From: Candidatus Poribacteria bacterium
GTDB lineage: Bacteria > Poribacteria > WGA-4E > JAJDTR01
NCBI GenBank assembly: GCA_022827055.1
Contig: JAJDTR010000164.1
Span: 158,440 to 222,439 of the forward strand
Reading direction: 5' to 3'
DNA: 64,000 bases
Shown here piece by piece: positions 16,845 to 25,384 of the stretch. The position numbers were made by a program, and so were the translations under genes. The notes under the pieces were generated by a model, which saw only the letters and a list, made by a program, of their open reading frames with translations, was not told the DNA's origin and made no database searches. Position 1 is the first letter of the stretch, and each line of letters starts with the position of its first letter.

Positions 16845-16874
16845 TTGAACTGCCGGCTAGGGAAGGTGTATACT
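16845..16874 (+). promoter_or_regulatory. sigma-70 promoter of rqcH
   Basis: TTGAAC (16845-16850) and TATACT (16869-16874) are separated by 18 bp. The start point would be near 16881, about 57 nt before the GTG start of rqcH. Only 16 bp separate this -35 from that of the opposing PhyH promoter, so one bound protein could affect both. Confidence 0.6.
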
Positions 16875-16937
16875 ATAACTTGAGAAACTTCGACGCTTCA
16901 GCTTGAATACCCAATTCCCCTTTGATGAGGCATCCCA

Positions 16938-18665
16938 GTGTCTTTCGATAGCTTGGTTCTGCGACATGTGGTTCATAACTTACGTGACGAGCTACTGCAT
17001 GGTAGCATCCGTCACGTTGAACAGCTAGATTCAACTTCTATCGCAATCAAGATCGCTACAGCCGATAAGATCCATTTTCTATTGATGTCAGCCCACGCTC
17101 GTCATGCTCGGACACACCTGATTGAACGCCCTTCCGCAGGAAAGAGGCAGTCATATTTCGCGGATTTCCTCATGACTCACATAGGGCGAGGTACGATTAC
17201 GGGAATAGAACAACTTGGTTGGGACCGAGTGCTGAAAATCACCATAGAATCACAATCGGACGTGCCAATGGAATCCCAATCAAGGGTGCTCATCGGAGAA
17301 TTCATGGGCAAGCACAGCAATATAATTCTTGTCGATGAATCATCGGGAAAAATCCTTCAAAGCATTAAACACATTGATGAAACCTTGAGCCGACATCGTG
17401 AGATCCTGCCGGGCGTTATCTACACACCACCTCGGCAGCCGGCAAAACTAGACCCGTTAAAGCTGAATTATGAGGCATTTGTTAGTCTCATCGAAGAAAA
17501 CTCGGAGGTAGACTGGCGAAGTCTGTTCAATCAGGTTGACGGTCTTAGTCCAACACTTGCCAAAGAGCTGCTCTTCCGTGCAGACAACCCAAACTGTGCC
17601 GAAGAGTTGTGGGCGGCCTACAAAGAGATTATATCGTACTTCAATCCACCGCACGGCAATCCACTAGTATTTGTCAATCCGAGACATGACAATGACCCCG
17701 TTGCCGTTTCACCATGTCCTCTTCGCCAATTCCGTGGTGTGGACAGTTTGAAGTTCAACACAATGAGCGAAGCACTGAATTCTTTTTACGATATGGTCGT
17801 TACCAAAGAAACGGTTCAATCAAAACGGCACACACTTCATCAGGCGCTAGAAAAGCGTCTAGATACTGCTGATCGGCGAATTGTACGTTTGACTGAAGAT
17901 TTGGCAAACGCCGAGCAAGCCGAAGATTATCGAATTAAAGGAGAGCTATTAACGGGAAATTTACACCGAATCCAGCGAGGCACCGCGTCCATCGAAACAC
18001 AGAACTATTATGCGCCGGGACTCAACAAAATTGAAATCGCACTCGATCCAAAACTCAGTCCGTCCGAGAATGCCCAAGGGTATTTCAAGAAATACGCAAA
18101 AGCGAAACGCGGACGCGCCGTTATCAATCAGTTGATTGCCGAGAGCTATGCCGAACAGAAGATATTGCAGAGCTATGTGTCGGAGGTACAGCAGGCAGAA
18201 ACTTTAGACAAACTTGATGCCATTCGCGATGAATTCACCAAAAAGGGCTGGATTAAAGAGAAGAAGATTGGACGGTCAAAACAGCAAACTGAAAGCAGTA
18301 CATTTCAAAGATTTACTTCCCCCGACGGTTTTCAAATTTACGTTGGCCGGAATAGCAAGGAGAACGATCTTCTACTTCGTCGTATCGCTTCGGGACGCGA
18401 CATGTGGCTCCACACCAAGCAGATACGCGGCTCGCACGTCCTTATCCGAAACCCCGAGAATAAACCGGGAATTCCGATGCCAACTCTTTTACAAGCCGCT
18501 AAGATTGCCGCTTTCTTCAGCAAAGGAAAACATGCCAGTCACGTGCCTGTAGATTATACATGGGCGCGATATGTAGTCAAGCCGAAGGGTTCTGCCCCTG
18601 GGTTTGTGCATTATTCTCGCGAAAAGACACTGTACGTCGAGCCGGGACTTCCTGGCACTCGCTAA
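16938..18665 (+). CDS. rqcH: RqcH / NFACT-family ribosome quality control protein
   Basis: RqcH binds stalled 50S subunits carrying peptidyl-tRNA and adds C-terminal alanine tails. The 575-residue protein shows the family order: NFACT-N domain (about 1-200) opening MSFDSLVLRHVVHNLR, helix-hairpin-helix and coiled-coil regions (about 290-440), and the NFACT-R domain (about 455-570) with DMWLHTKQIRGSHV and HASHVPVDYT. The D96-R97 pair in LGWDRVLKI corresponds to the functionally essential DR motif of the family. The start codon is GTG, supported by GAGG 7 nt upstream. The gene appears to stand alone. Confidence 0.88.
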   Translation: MSFDSLVLRHVVHNLRDELLHGSIRHVEQLDSTSIAIKIATADKIHFLLMSAHARHARTHLIERPSAGKRQSYFADFLMTHIGRGTITGIEQLGWDRVLKITIESQSDVPMESQSRVLIGEFMGKHSNIILVDESSGKILQSIKHIDETLSRHREILPGVIYTPPRQPAKLDPLKLNYEAFVSLIEENSEVDWRSLFNQVDGLSPTLAKELLFRADNPNCAEELWAAYKEIISYFNPPHGNPLVFVNPRHDNDPVAVSPCPLRQFRGVDSLKFNTMSEALNSFYDMVVTKETVQSKRHTLHQALEKRLDTADRRIVRLTEDLANAEQAEDYRIKGELLTGNLHRIQRGTASIETQNYYAPGLNKIEIALDPKLSPSENAQGYFKKYAKAKRGRAVINQLIAESYAEQKILQSYVSEVQQAETLDKLDAIRDEFTKKGWIKEKKIGRSKQQTESSTFQRFTSPDGFQIYVGRNSKENDLLLRRIASGRDMWLHTKQIRGSHVLIRNPENKPGIPMPTLLQAAKIAAFFSKGKHASHVPVDYTWARYVVKPKGSAPGFVHYSREKTLYVEPGLPGTR

Positions 18666-18927
18666 GTTGGGTGTTAAAATGCGACATGTCAACATGCTCA
18701 AGTGTTGGCACGTTGATACTTGTCGATTCTGTACGCAATTCGAACCAAAACCAAACCATCCGCAGAAACCTGCCAGATGTCCTTGAATCTTTCAAGGACG
18801 TTTGAATCGCGCACGCTGAACAGAGAATTTTGTGTCCAAAAGATGCTCTTACTTTTCCCGTTTCTTGAAATACGCCAGATTCAATCTCACGCCCGAGTAC
18901 CTGAAACGCAAAATCACAGGTTAAGAC

Positions 18928-20361
18928 ATGAATCTAATTAGGACAAATCCAAAATACCTGTGGTCGGTCATCTTGGTCGGTTTATTTTGCGTCGTGTTCG
19001 GTACAATCCTCGCGACGCATGCGGAGACTCCCATACCTATCTTGAGCACATTGGTGGTAACAAGTGTGCTCGTGTTGTTGGCGCCCGATTTTGTGTTTTA
19101 TGTCACGCTAATCTGTGTGCCGTTTTCTTTCCGCTACATCATCTCCGCCCAAGTGGAAATTCAAACACCGACCGAGCCGTTGCTGGGAATGTTAACCGCC
19201 GTTTTTTGCCTCAAAAAGATCGTTAACCGAGTAATCAACCAAGACGCCAAACAGCAGGAAGAAGGAAGGTTCCCACTTGCTCTACCGCTAATCGCCTACA
19301 TTGCAGCGACATTCTTACCAACTTTCAATTCACCGGACATGTTTGCAACCCTAAAGGGGGCATTCCGAGCTTCAGTGTATATGATGTCAGGTTTTCTAGC
19401 TTATGAACTCATCCGCAATCATCAAGGGCTGAAAACGCTCTTCATCTCTACATTTCCTTCCGCATCGGTAGCGGTTATTTGGACGAGCTGTGTGTTAGTT
19501 TATCAAATCGATCAGTGGCAATGGCGAAGTGCATACGACGGAACGCTGTTCACAAACCACGCCATTTACGGGGCGTTCGCCGTTGTCTTTTTTCTCATCG
19601 TGCTCAGCCGCTTGATATTTGACCGAAGTAACTATGATCGCGTCTTCTGGACGATACTACTGTTTGTTTTTGGATTCGGACTTCTGGTCTGTTTCTCCCG
19701 AGGTGCGTGGCTTTCGCTCATCGTAGCTGTTGGATTTCTTCTCATGCAAATAAAAACAGGAGAGCAACACAAAAAAGTCTTGTTCGTTGGCGCCGCCACT
19801 GTTTTGCTCCTGTTAATAGTTAGCTTTCCGGGGGCATCCCATATCGCACAAGAGCGGATTTCCTCTGTTTTTAACTTCCAATTTGCCTCAAATCAAGTCC
19901 GACTTCTGCGGTGGGGTCAAGCACTGCTGATGTTCCTCGAAAGTCCAATCATTGGCAAAGGATATGGCGCATTTGCTATTCTGTACGAAGCAGATGCCTC
20001 CCTGCTCGGCGAATATACGTCGCAATTTCAGTTAGGGGCACATTGTGAATATCTGCAAGTCCTGGCGGAACTTGGCATTGTTGGATTCGCCGCTTGGATG
20101 TGGTTAATCATTGCATTTTTCCGTTATGGGTTTCGCGCGTTAAAGAGCATTGAAGATGGTTTCTATCGTTCGCTGATTATAGGGTTGCTCTCCGCCGAAC
20201 TCTCATTGCTTGTGCACTTCGTCGTCAATAACCTGCTCAATGGAGATGCGGTTGCTGTTCCATTCTGGCTGATTTACGGGTTACTCCCTACAGTCGTAAA
20301 CATCGCAAAACGCGAAGGGAAAATCAAACTCTCCACGAGTTTGAATGAAGCTGCGACTTAG
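18928..20361 (+). CDS. O-antigen ligase/polymerase-like membrane protein
   Basis: The 477-residue protein is highly hydrophobic with about 11-12 predicted membrane helices and a large extracytoplasmic loop after the middle. It contains the Wzy_C/RfaL-type pattern: a CFSRGAWLSL segment at the start of a helix, then a loop with GKGYGAF and HCEYLQVLAELGIVGFAAW. Such proteins ligate O-antigen to lipid A or polymerise surface polysaccharide; some bacterial O-glycosylases look alike. The ATG follows a short CAGG. The 262-bp gap after rqcH shows no clear signal. It stands about 15 kb from the main polysaccharide genes. Confidence 0.8.
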   Translation: MNLIRTNPKYLWSVILVGLFCVVFGTILATHAETPIPILSTLVVTSVLVLLAPDFVFYVTLICVPFSFRYIISAQVEIQTPTEPLLGMLTAVFCLKKIVNRVINQDAKQQEEGRFPLALPLIAYIAATFLPTFNSPDMFATLKGAFRASVYMMSGFLAYELIRNHQGLKTLFISTFPSASVAVIWTSCVLVYQIDQWQWRSAYDGTLFTNHAIYGAFAVVFFLIVLSRLIFDRSNYDRVFWTILLFVFGFGLLVCFSRGAWLSLIVAVGFLLMQIKTGEQHKKVLFVGAATVLLLLIVSFPGASHIAQERISSVFNFQFASNQVRLLRWGQALLMFLESPIIGKGYGAFAILYEADASLLGEYTSQFQLGAHCEYLQVLAELGIVGFAAWMWLIIAFFRYGFRALKSIEDGFYRSLIIGLLSAELSLLVHFVVNNLLNGDAVAVPFWLIYGLLPTVVNIAKREGKIKLSTSLNEAAT

Positions 20362-20472
20362 TCAAAGGGATTAGGCAACGAAGAGTTTTAATCTCTCTTT
20401 TTTAATTCTGCCTATTCAGTTATTCACACAATGTTGAGCTCTCCGGCACGCATAACAGAGATTCATAGGACA

Positions 20473-20500
20473 CTGACAACAGTCCAATTTGGTCCATACT
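20473..20500 (+). promoter_or_regulatory. possible promoter of the VWA gene
   Basis: CTGACA (20473-20478) and CATACT (20495-20500) are 16 bp apart. The match is fair only. It would start transcription near 20507, 45 nt before the ATG at 20552. Confidence 0.35.
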
Positions 20501-20551
20501 CAGCTAAAGGGCCACAAATATAAACGTCTCATCTGACAGTTGGAACCTACT

Positions 20552-21985
20552 ATGAAAAGTCTAATGTCCACCAAACAGCAACATCGAATTCAACAGAGAG
20601 TTCGACGAAGATCTGCCGCGTTATTTTCACTCATTATTCACATGTTAGCTGTAATCATTTTTCTCTATGTTTACAAAGATGAAGTGACAAAATACACCGA
20701 TAGTATAGCGGTTCACTGGGTGAAAGATGTCCCGCCTCCACAACTTCGAAAACTGAAGATGAAACCGCCATTAAAGACAGAAGCCTACAAACCGGAAACT
20801 CGTCTGGCGCGAGAAGCAAAGAACAAGCTGGCGGAGTCATCCCCTAACAAAATTACTGAAGTTGCGCGGCTTAGTGAACGAATTCTTGTTGAAAACGTAG
20901 AAGTCAATGAGGCGCCGCCGAACGATAAAATCCCTGAACTGATGACAGATGCAAAGCTACGTCCCGCAGAAGCGTCGAACCTCGACCGCTTGGTGTCGCA
21001 GCCCGGGCGGACAGATGGCAGAGGTGTAGTTACGGGGCGCGCACGCGTGCGTGGACGCGGAATGGGTCGTTTCCTCACCGACTCGTATGGTGACTCGGAA
21101 GATGGACTCTTGGGTGGAGGCGGCAGCCCCGGAATGATGGACCCGTTGGGAATCGTCGATTTTATTAAAGAAAAAGAATCTGGCAGTCCTCAACATGTTG
21201 TCTATTGTATTGATGTCTCCGCAAGCATGAAAATCCCGGGACTCAGAAAGCTCGAATTGGCGATTCAGTCCATCAAAGAATCGCTGCGTACACTCAGCAA
21301 TGACAGCTATTTCGACATCATTACTTTCTCCGCCAGAGCAAAATCACGAAAGCGCGAACTCGTGCCCGCGACCGCAGAGAACATCACAGAAGCATCAAGA
21401 TACCTAGAGGGATTAGACTCCAATCAAATTCTTGGAAATCGGGAGACTAACCTATTGGGCGCAATTGAACAGGCTCTTGAAAAAAATCCATCTGTTATTG
21501 TCTTGGTGACTGACGGGCTTCCAACCGCAGGGAGAAACAGACAAAGATTACTGTTTAGCCTTGATCTGAAATACCAAACTCATCTAAATAGGAACCGCAT
21601 TGCCGTGATAAATGGAATGTTCCAAAAACATGGAATTTCCATTTCTCCGAACGCCATCTTAATCGTGGAGGTGAAGGACCTTCAATGGAAAGTCATGAGT
21701 GAAGAACAGACATTCTATATACATAAAGAACTTGGTCAACTTAATGTCTATAGAAAGGGCAAGATGAATATAGAAACCGACAGCGAAAAAATTCTTGAAG
21801 CTGTAAGAGCGAAAAACATGAACAACACGAGTATCTACGTTGTAGGACTAGAGATTGTCTTGGGCAGATCACTGGGAGCTGAACTCCTCGCTCATCTCGC
21901 GGAACAGAACAACGGCAGACTCAAACTCTTGGACAATCAGCAACTGTTAAACTATGCCGCGCAAGATAAACACCACAGGAATTGA
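20552..21985 (+). CDS. membrane-anchored VWA-domain protein with TonB-like N-terminus
   Basis: The 477-residue protein has a short basic cytoplasmic head, one membrane helix (about residues 23-42), then a Pro/Lys-rich linker (about 55-150) and a Gly/Arg-rich stretch, like TonB-family anchors. A von Willebrand A domain follows: MIDAS residues D221-x-S-x-S in CIDVSASM, a threonine in RETNLLGAIEQAL, and D321 in VTDGLPT. An extra segment of about 80 residues (about 328-408) interrupts the fold before KILEAVRAKN and the last strand SIYVVGLEIV. It probably acts in the periplasm as a metal-dependent binding protein. I chose ATG 20552 over an in-frame TTG at 20540. Three discoidin-like lipoprotein genes follow on the same strand. 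Confidence 0.75.
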   Translation: MKSLMSTKQQHRIQQRVRRRSAALFSLIIHMLAVIIFLYVYKDEVTKYTDSIAVHWVKDVPPPQLRKLKMKPPLKTEAYKPETRLAREAKNKLAESSPNKITEVARLSERILVENVEVNEAPPNDKIPELMTDAKLRPAEASNLDRLVSQPGRTDGRGVVTGRARVRGRGMGRFLTDSYGDSEDGLLGGGGSPGMMDPLGIVDFIKEKESGSPQHVVYCIDVSASMKIPGLRKLELAIQSIKESLRTLSNDSYFDIITFSARAKSRKRELVPATAENITEASRYLEGLDSNQILGNRETNLLGAIEQALEKNPSVIVLVTDGLPTAGRNRQRLLFSLDLKYQTHLNRNRIAVINGMFQKHGISISPNAILIVEVKDLQWKVMSEEQTFYIHKELGQLNVYRKGKMNIETDSEKILEAVRAKNMNNTSIYVVGLEIVLGRSLGAELLAHLAEQNNGRLKLLDNQQLLNYAAQDKHHRN

Positions 21986-22217
21986 TTCAGGTTTCCTCAC
22001 GGCCGCAAGTATTCATATTTATGCGAGTTAGGCGTTTCTGATGCCGTGACCGAGTTTCACCAAATCGGTGTCCGGTACGTATTGGAAGGAGGGTTTGTTC
22101 CACAATTCGAATCGGGATGTCCGAAACACCTGGATGTCCTCCAGTCCGCAGTATACGAAGGAAGACAAATTGACACGTTCCGGATTTCACACAACATTGC
22201 AACTAGAAGAAAATTCC

Positions 22218-22631
22218 ATGCAATTTCAGCGCGGGAAATTTATCATTGCGCTTGTAATAATTAATTTAGGGACAGCGCTTGGTTGTGCCAAATTATTGGA
22301 GGAGCCGCCACAATTGGAACGAGTCAACGCTACATTTTTTTACGATCCTATGTCGGCATCTGTCCTCGGTGCATATTCCGTGGAATTGCCTGAAGAACGT
22401 GACATCCGAAGAGTCATTGTTCATTCGCTTGACCGAAACCGTAACGCTGACATTTATGTCCGAGCTGGGAAACACGGGTGGATTCATACGGAGCAAATCA
22501 AGAGCATGTCTGAAGGTGCGACTATCATTAATCTTCGGGCTAGAGGAGATGCGGTTCGAGTCATTCCGAAGACTGTCGTGATTCGCGTCATTCAAGACGT
22601 TGAAGTGTTTGCTATACCCAAGCAGAATTGA
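22218..22631 (+). CDS. small discoidin-like lipoprotein, first of three
   Basis: A 137-residue lipoprotein: signal with lipobox ALGC and lipidation Cys at residue 23. The mature part resembles a stripped-down F5/8 type C (discoidin) beta-sandwich: DIRRVIVHS, then NADIYVRAGKHGW, then DAVRVIPKT and VIQDVEVFA at the end. It is clearly paralogous to the next gene (RRVIVHS versus RRIVLHS; ADIYVRAG versus VDVYVRVG; DVEVFA versus DIEVFV). The start at 22218 gives a good signal peptide, while upstream in-frame ATGs (from 22068) add a non-signal extension. The assignment to the discoidin fold rests on pattern only. It may bind surface glycans. Confidence 0.65.
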   Translation: MQFQRGKFIIALVIINLGTALGCAKLLEEPPQLERVNATFFYDPMSASVLGAYSVELPEERDIRRVIVHSLDRNRNADIYVRAGKHGWIHTEQIKSMSEGATIINLRARGDAVRVIPKTVVIRVIQDVEVFAIPKQN

Positions 22632-22705
22632 TTCCAATGCACCTTGGCAGTGACGTAATCTAGTCTGGAGACTTATTAAATTCATTAAGCACAGGAAATC
22701 TCACA

Positions 22706-23155
22706 ATGTTATTAAAGCACAAGGTAGCGAGTACATCTTTCCTACTACTTGCCTTCGCTGGCATGAACGGTTGTGCTCTGTTAAAAGCCGTCGGCGGGGG
22801 CGGACTGGAACGAGCAGAAGGAAGATTGTATGTCGGGCCAATGGGAGACTTTGGCGGTGCGGTGGGATACCTGTTTACACTGAACGAACCACGTTTTGTT
22901 CGGCGTATAGTTTTGCATTCCGCTGCCCCAGTCAAGAATGTGGACGTGTATGTTCGTGTTGGAAGGGATGAATGGAAGGTGGCTGCGCAATTGAAGAAAC
23001 CAGTCGATTCCCGGACTCCGATTGAAATCAATATGCGGGGAGATGTTGTCCGCGTGGTCCAGAAATCTATTACATGGGGCAGCGGTGACCGATATCGTCC
23101 TAGAACTAATAGAAACCTTATTCGAGATATAGAAGTATTTGTTGCGCAACAGTAG
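22706..23155 (+). CDS. small discoidin-like lipoprotein, second of three
   Basis: A 149-residue lipoprotein with signal peptide and lipobox MNGC (Cys 23), preceded by AGGAA 8 nt before the ATG. The mature domain repeats the core of the preceding paralogue: FVRRIVLHS, KNVDVYVRVGRDEWK, GDVVRVVQKS and LIRDIEVFV. A Gly-rich GGGG segment after the lipid anchor serves as linker. It starts 74 bp after the previous gene, so the two are probably cotranscribed. Role unknown; likely an outer-membrane or surface adhesive or structural lipoprotein. Confidence 0.65.
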   Translation: MLLKHKVASTSFLLLAFAGMNGCALLKAVGGGGLERAEGRLYVGPMGDFGGAVGYLFTLNEPRFVRRIVLHSAAPVKNVDVYVRVGRDEWKVAAQLKKPVDSRTPIEINMRGDVVRVVQKSITWGSGDRYRPRTNRNLIRDIEVFVAQQ

Positions 23156-23271
23156 CGCACGCAAATTTATTGGTGAAATACGCGGAGATAAAGCAATAGC
23201 ATCTTATCGGCTTGCGGCAATAACTCACAACTTGAATGCCACCATAATCTATCTGTCAGGAGCATATGCAG

Positions 23272-24060
23272 ATGTTAAAGAAAGTTAACATCGCGGGATC
23301 TGCTGTACTGGTTATCTTGTGGCTGTCGGGATGTAGAGCTACTCAATTAGCTGAAGGCGGAATTTTCAGCAATCAAGCGGCCGACCAAAACTATGAGAAA
23401 CCTCGATTGGTCGATTATGCACTTGCACGCAATGGCGCAAAGATAAAATGTTCTAAGGCAAGCCGACACCACCCACCTGATTCAGTTATCAACGGAATAA
23501 CAGATTCGGAAGCCTGGGACAGCGGAGAAGGTTGGGAATGCCAATTCTCGCTCACGGCATACTACCGTCCGGGGTATGGTTACTACTACTACTGGTGGTA
23601 TGACTACCGTGGAAGACCTTACTGGCCCTGGGACTGGGAACTAGAAAAAGATGAGTCGGCGTGGATAGAAATTTTGTTTCCGTCACGCAAAAAAATTGAT
23701 AGAGTTGTTGTTCATTCGTACTATTCAAAAAAGCGTGTACAGCATGGATTGGGAGAAGCGCTCCTTCAGAGTTGGACGGGTGATCGATGGACGAACATTG
23801 CAGAAGTTCGAAAAGGCTATATCTATTCGCCGACCCCCAGCAAGCCCAACCGTGGTCGGTATGAATTCCAATTCGTGCCCGTTGAAACTGAAAAACTCCG
23901 TCTACTTGTCTTGCGCGGTGACAAGAAAAGCACGAGAAAATTACAAATAGGCGGAGGACGTAATGTCGAAGAGCATTGGGCGCGCATCGTCGAAATCGAA
24001 GCTACTGGCACTGACACGGTGAAGGAAGATCTGCCCTTAGACCAAGCGCCTAACCTGTGA
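23272..24060 (+). CDS. discoidin-like lipoprotein, third of three, larger
   Basis: About 262 residues with lipobox LSGC (Cys 21 from the chosen start). The mature part has a fuller F5/8 type C pattern: DSVINGITDSEAWDSGEGW, WIEILFPSRKKIDRVVVHS, a variable loop, DRWTNIAEV, and PVETEKLRLLV...RIVEIEATG. This order is typical of discoidin domains, which bind carbohydrate or lipid. An aromatic, Tyr/Trp-rich loop (about 95-125) is a likely ligand-contact surface. AGGAG (23258-23262) fits ATG 23272 (9 nt) better than ATG 23266 (3 nt). The motif DRVVVHS is shared with the two smaller paralogues upstream. Confidence 0.7.
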   Translation: MLKKVNIAGSAVLVILWLSGCRATQLAEGGIFSNQAADQNYEKPRLVDYALARNGAKIKCSKASRHHPPDSVINGITDSEAWDSGEGWECQFSLTAYYRPGYGYYYYWWYDYRGRPYWPWDWELEKDESAWIEILFPSRKKIDRVVVHSYYSKKRVQHGLGEALLQSWTGDRWTNIAEVRKGYIYSPTPSKPNRGRYEFQFVPVETEKLRLLVLRGDKKSTRKLQIGGGRNVEEHWARIVEIEATGTDTVKEDLPLDQAPNL

Positions 24061-24389
24061 ACACCTATTGTTCTGGACGATTCTCTAGCGATCCCGCTTC
24101 CAATCGATTTCTCCATACAGACTATGGGCAATTAGGGTTTGAGCACGTCGGACGGTAGCAATCGGAATCCCCGGGCACTAGAAGTTGTGTCTCTTAGGAG
24201 ACTCGCCGAACGGTGAGGTTTGAAGCAGTCGATTGTGGGTGCACTTATTGGTTCTAGTTGACCGGTAGGATTCACAAGAATCGGATAGACAAACCCGGAT
24301 TGGCGGCGACAATTCTAGACTGCGCAAAAGACATTCCATCTTTCAAGTTGCTTCGCAGATTGCACCAAGGACGCCTTTCGAACCTTCGT
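24061..24389. other. intergenic region between convergent genes, nothing recognised
   Basis: 329 bp between the third lipoprotein gene and the convergent methyltransferase gene. I find no coding sequence, repeat copy or T-run hairpin in it. Confidence 0.4.
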
Positions 24390-24992
24390 TCAGATTTTTT
24401 GGGCGACCAGGATTCCGTATTCCACATTATAGATTTTTGTTTTCCATTCCGGCGACGACTCTAGGTACGGCTTGATGACCCTACCCTTGTCTCCCCACAA
24501 GACGTCATCAATAACAACGATAGAGTTCGTTTTGAAAACCCTTTCACACGTCTCGAACTCTTTCCAAATGTGATCGCCATCATTCACAGAATCAAATAAG
24601 GCGAGATGGATGGTGTCCAAGACATTGGCACCGACCATTTCCCTTAAATTAGCAATCGCGTCACCTTCAACATAGTTGATAAACTCGTTATAGTCGCGGC
24701 ATACGGATTGACAGATACGAATATGTTCTTTGCAAATCTCAAATGTATAGAACTTGCCGCGGTTATTCAGAGTTGAAGCGATCGTCAAGGTACTTTCTGT
24801 CCCTTCATTGGCATCCCGAATACAGCCTGTTTCAATGACAGTTGGATGCGATGCTGTCTTAAATACTTCCCCTAGGCATTTTCTGATAATTGGCTTGTGT
24901 GCTCTCTGATAATCCCGCAATCCAAGTCTGTACAATACCAAGTGTTGCGCTTTCCAAATCTTGTTAACCAATCGGCTTTCTTTAATAGACAT
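24390..24992 (-). CDS. class I SAM-dependent methyltransferase (Methyltransf_24-like)
   Basis: The 200-residue protein has a Rossmann-type methyltransferase core: motif I region VIETGCIRDANEGTEST (about 51-67), an acidic residue after the second strand in YTFEICKEH, and DSVNDGDHIWKEFE followed by SIVVIDDVLWGD, as in the TylF/CmcI-like and Methyltransferase_24 families. Such enzymes O-methylate sugars or small molecules. It stands alone between unrelated genes and has an open, AT-richer stretch upstream that may be decayed sequence. The substrate cannot be inferred. Confidence 0.65.
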   Translation of the reverse strand: MSIKESRLVNKIWKAQHLVLYRLGLRDYQRAHKPIIRKCLGEVFKTASHPTVIETGCIRDANEGTESTLTIASTLNNRGKFYTFEICKEHIRICQSVCRDYNEFINYVEGDAIANLREMVGANVLDTIHLALFDSVNDGDHIWKEFETCERVFKTNSIVVIDDVLWGDKGRVIKPYLESSPEWKTKIYNVEYGILVAQKI

Positions 24993-25384
24993 TGTATAGG
25001 GTCCCTAGAACCGAAACATGGATAAGCCTGAATAGCCTCTGAGATATCTTTAATAGTGGCACTCGGGTGAAGTTCAACGAGCTGACCTCTGAAAAACGTC
25101 ATCAGGCTCAAAAAGCATCTTGGCAATAGAACCACATTACTATGAAATGATGGGACTATATCTGACAGTTCGTTATTTGTGATGCAATTTGCCACGGAAA
25201 ATACGCGAGGTGCTCGACTTAATGTCTTGATACATTTCCAAAATGCCCATGATCTTTGTATGGCAGAAATTACCTTCATCCGCTGTTGAGGGAACCAATA
25301 AGGAGAATAGAATCCGCCACATGGCACCCTACCGAATTTAACAACTAGTGCTCAAATCGCACATCTGTGTTAATCAATTCGATG
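24993..25384. other. possible decayed coding region upstream of the methyltransferase
   Basis: A minus-strand reading frame (24872-25327, 151 codons) overlaps the methyltransferase start in another frame and encodes nothing recognisable. It has no convincing ribosome binding site. It could be a remnant of a gene formerly between the Gfo/Idh and methyltransferase genes. I do not call it a gene. Confidence 0.3.
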
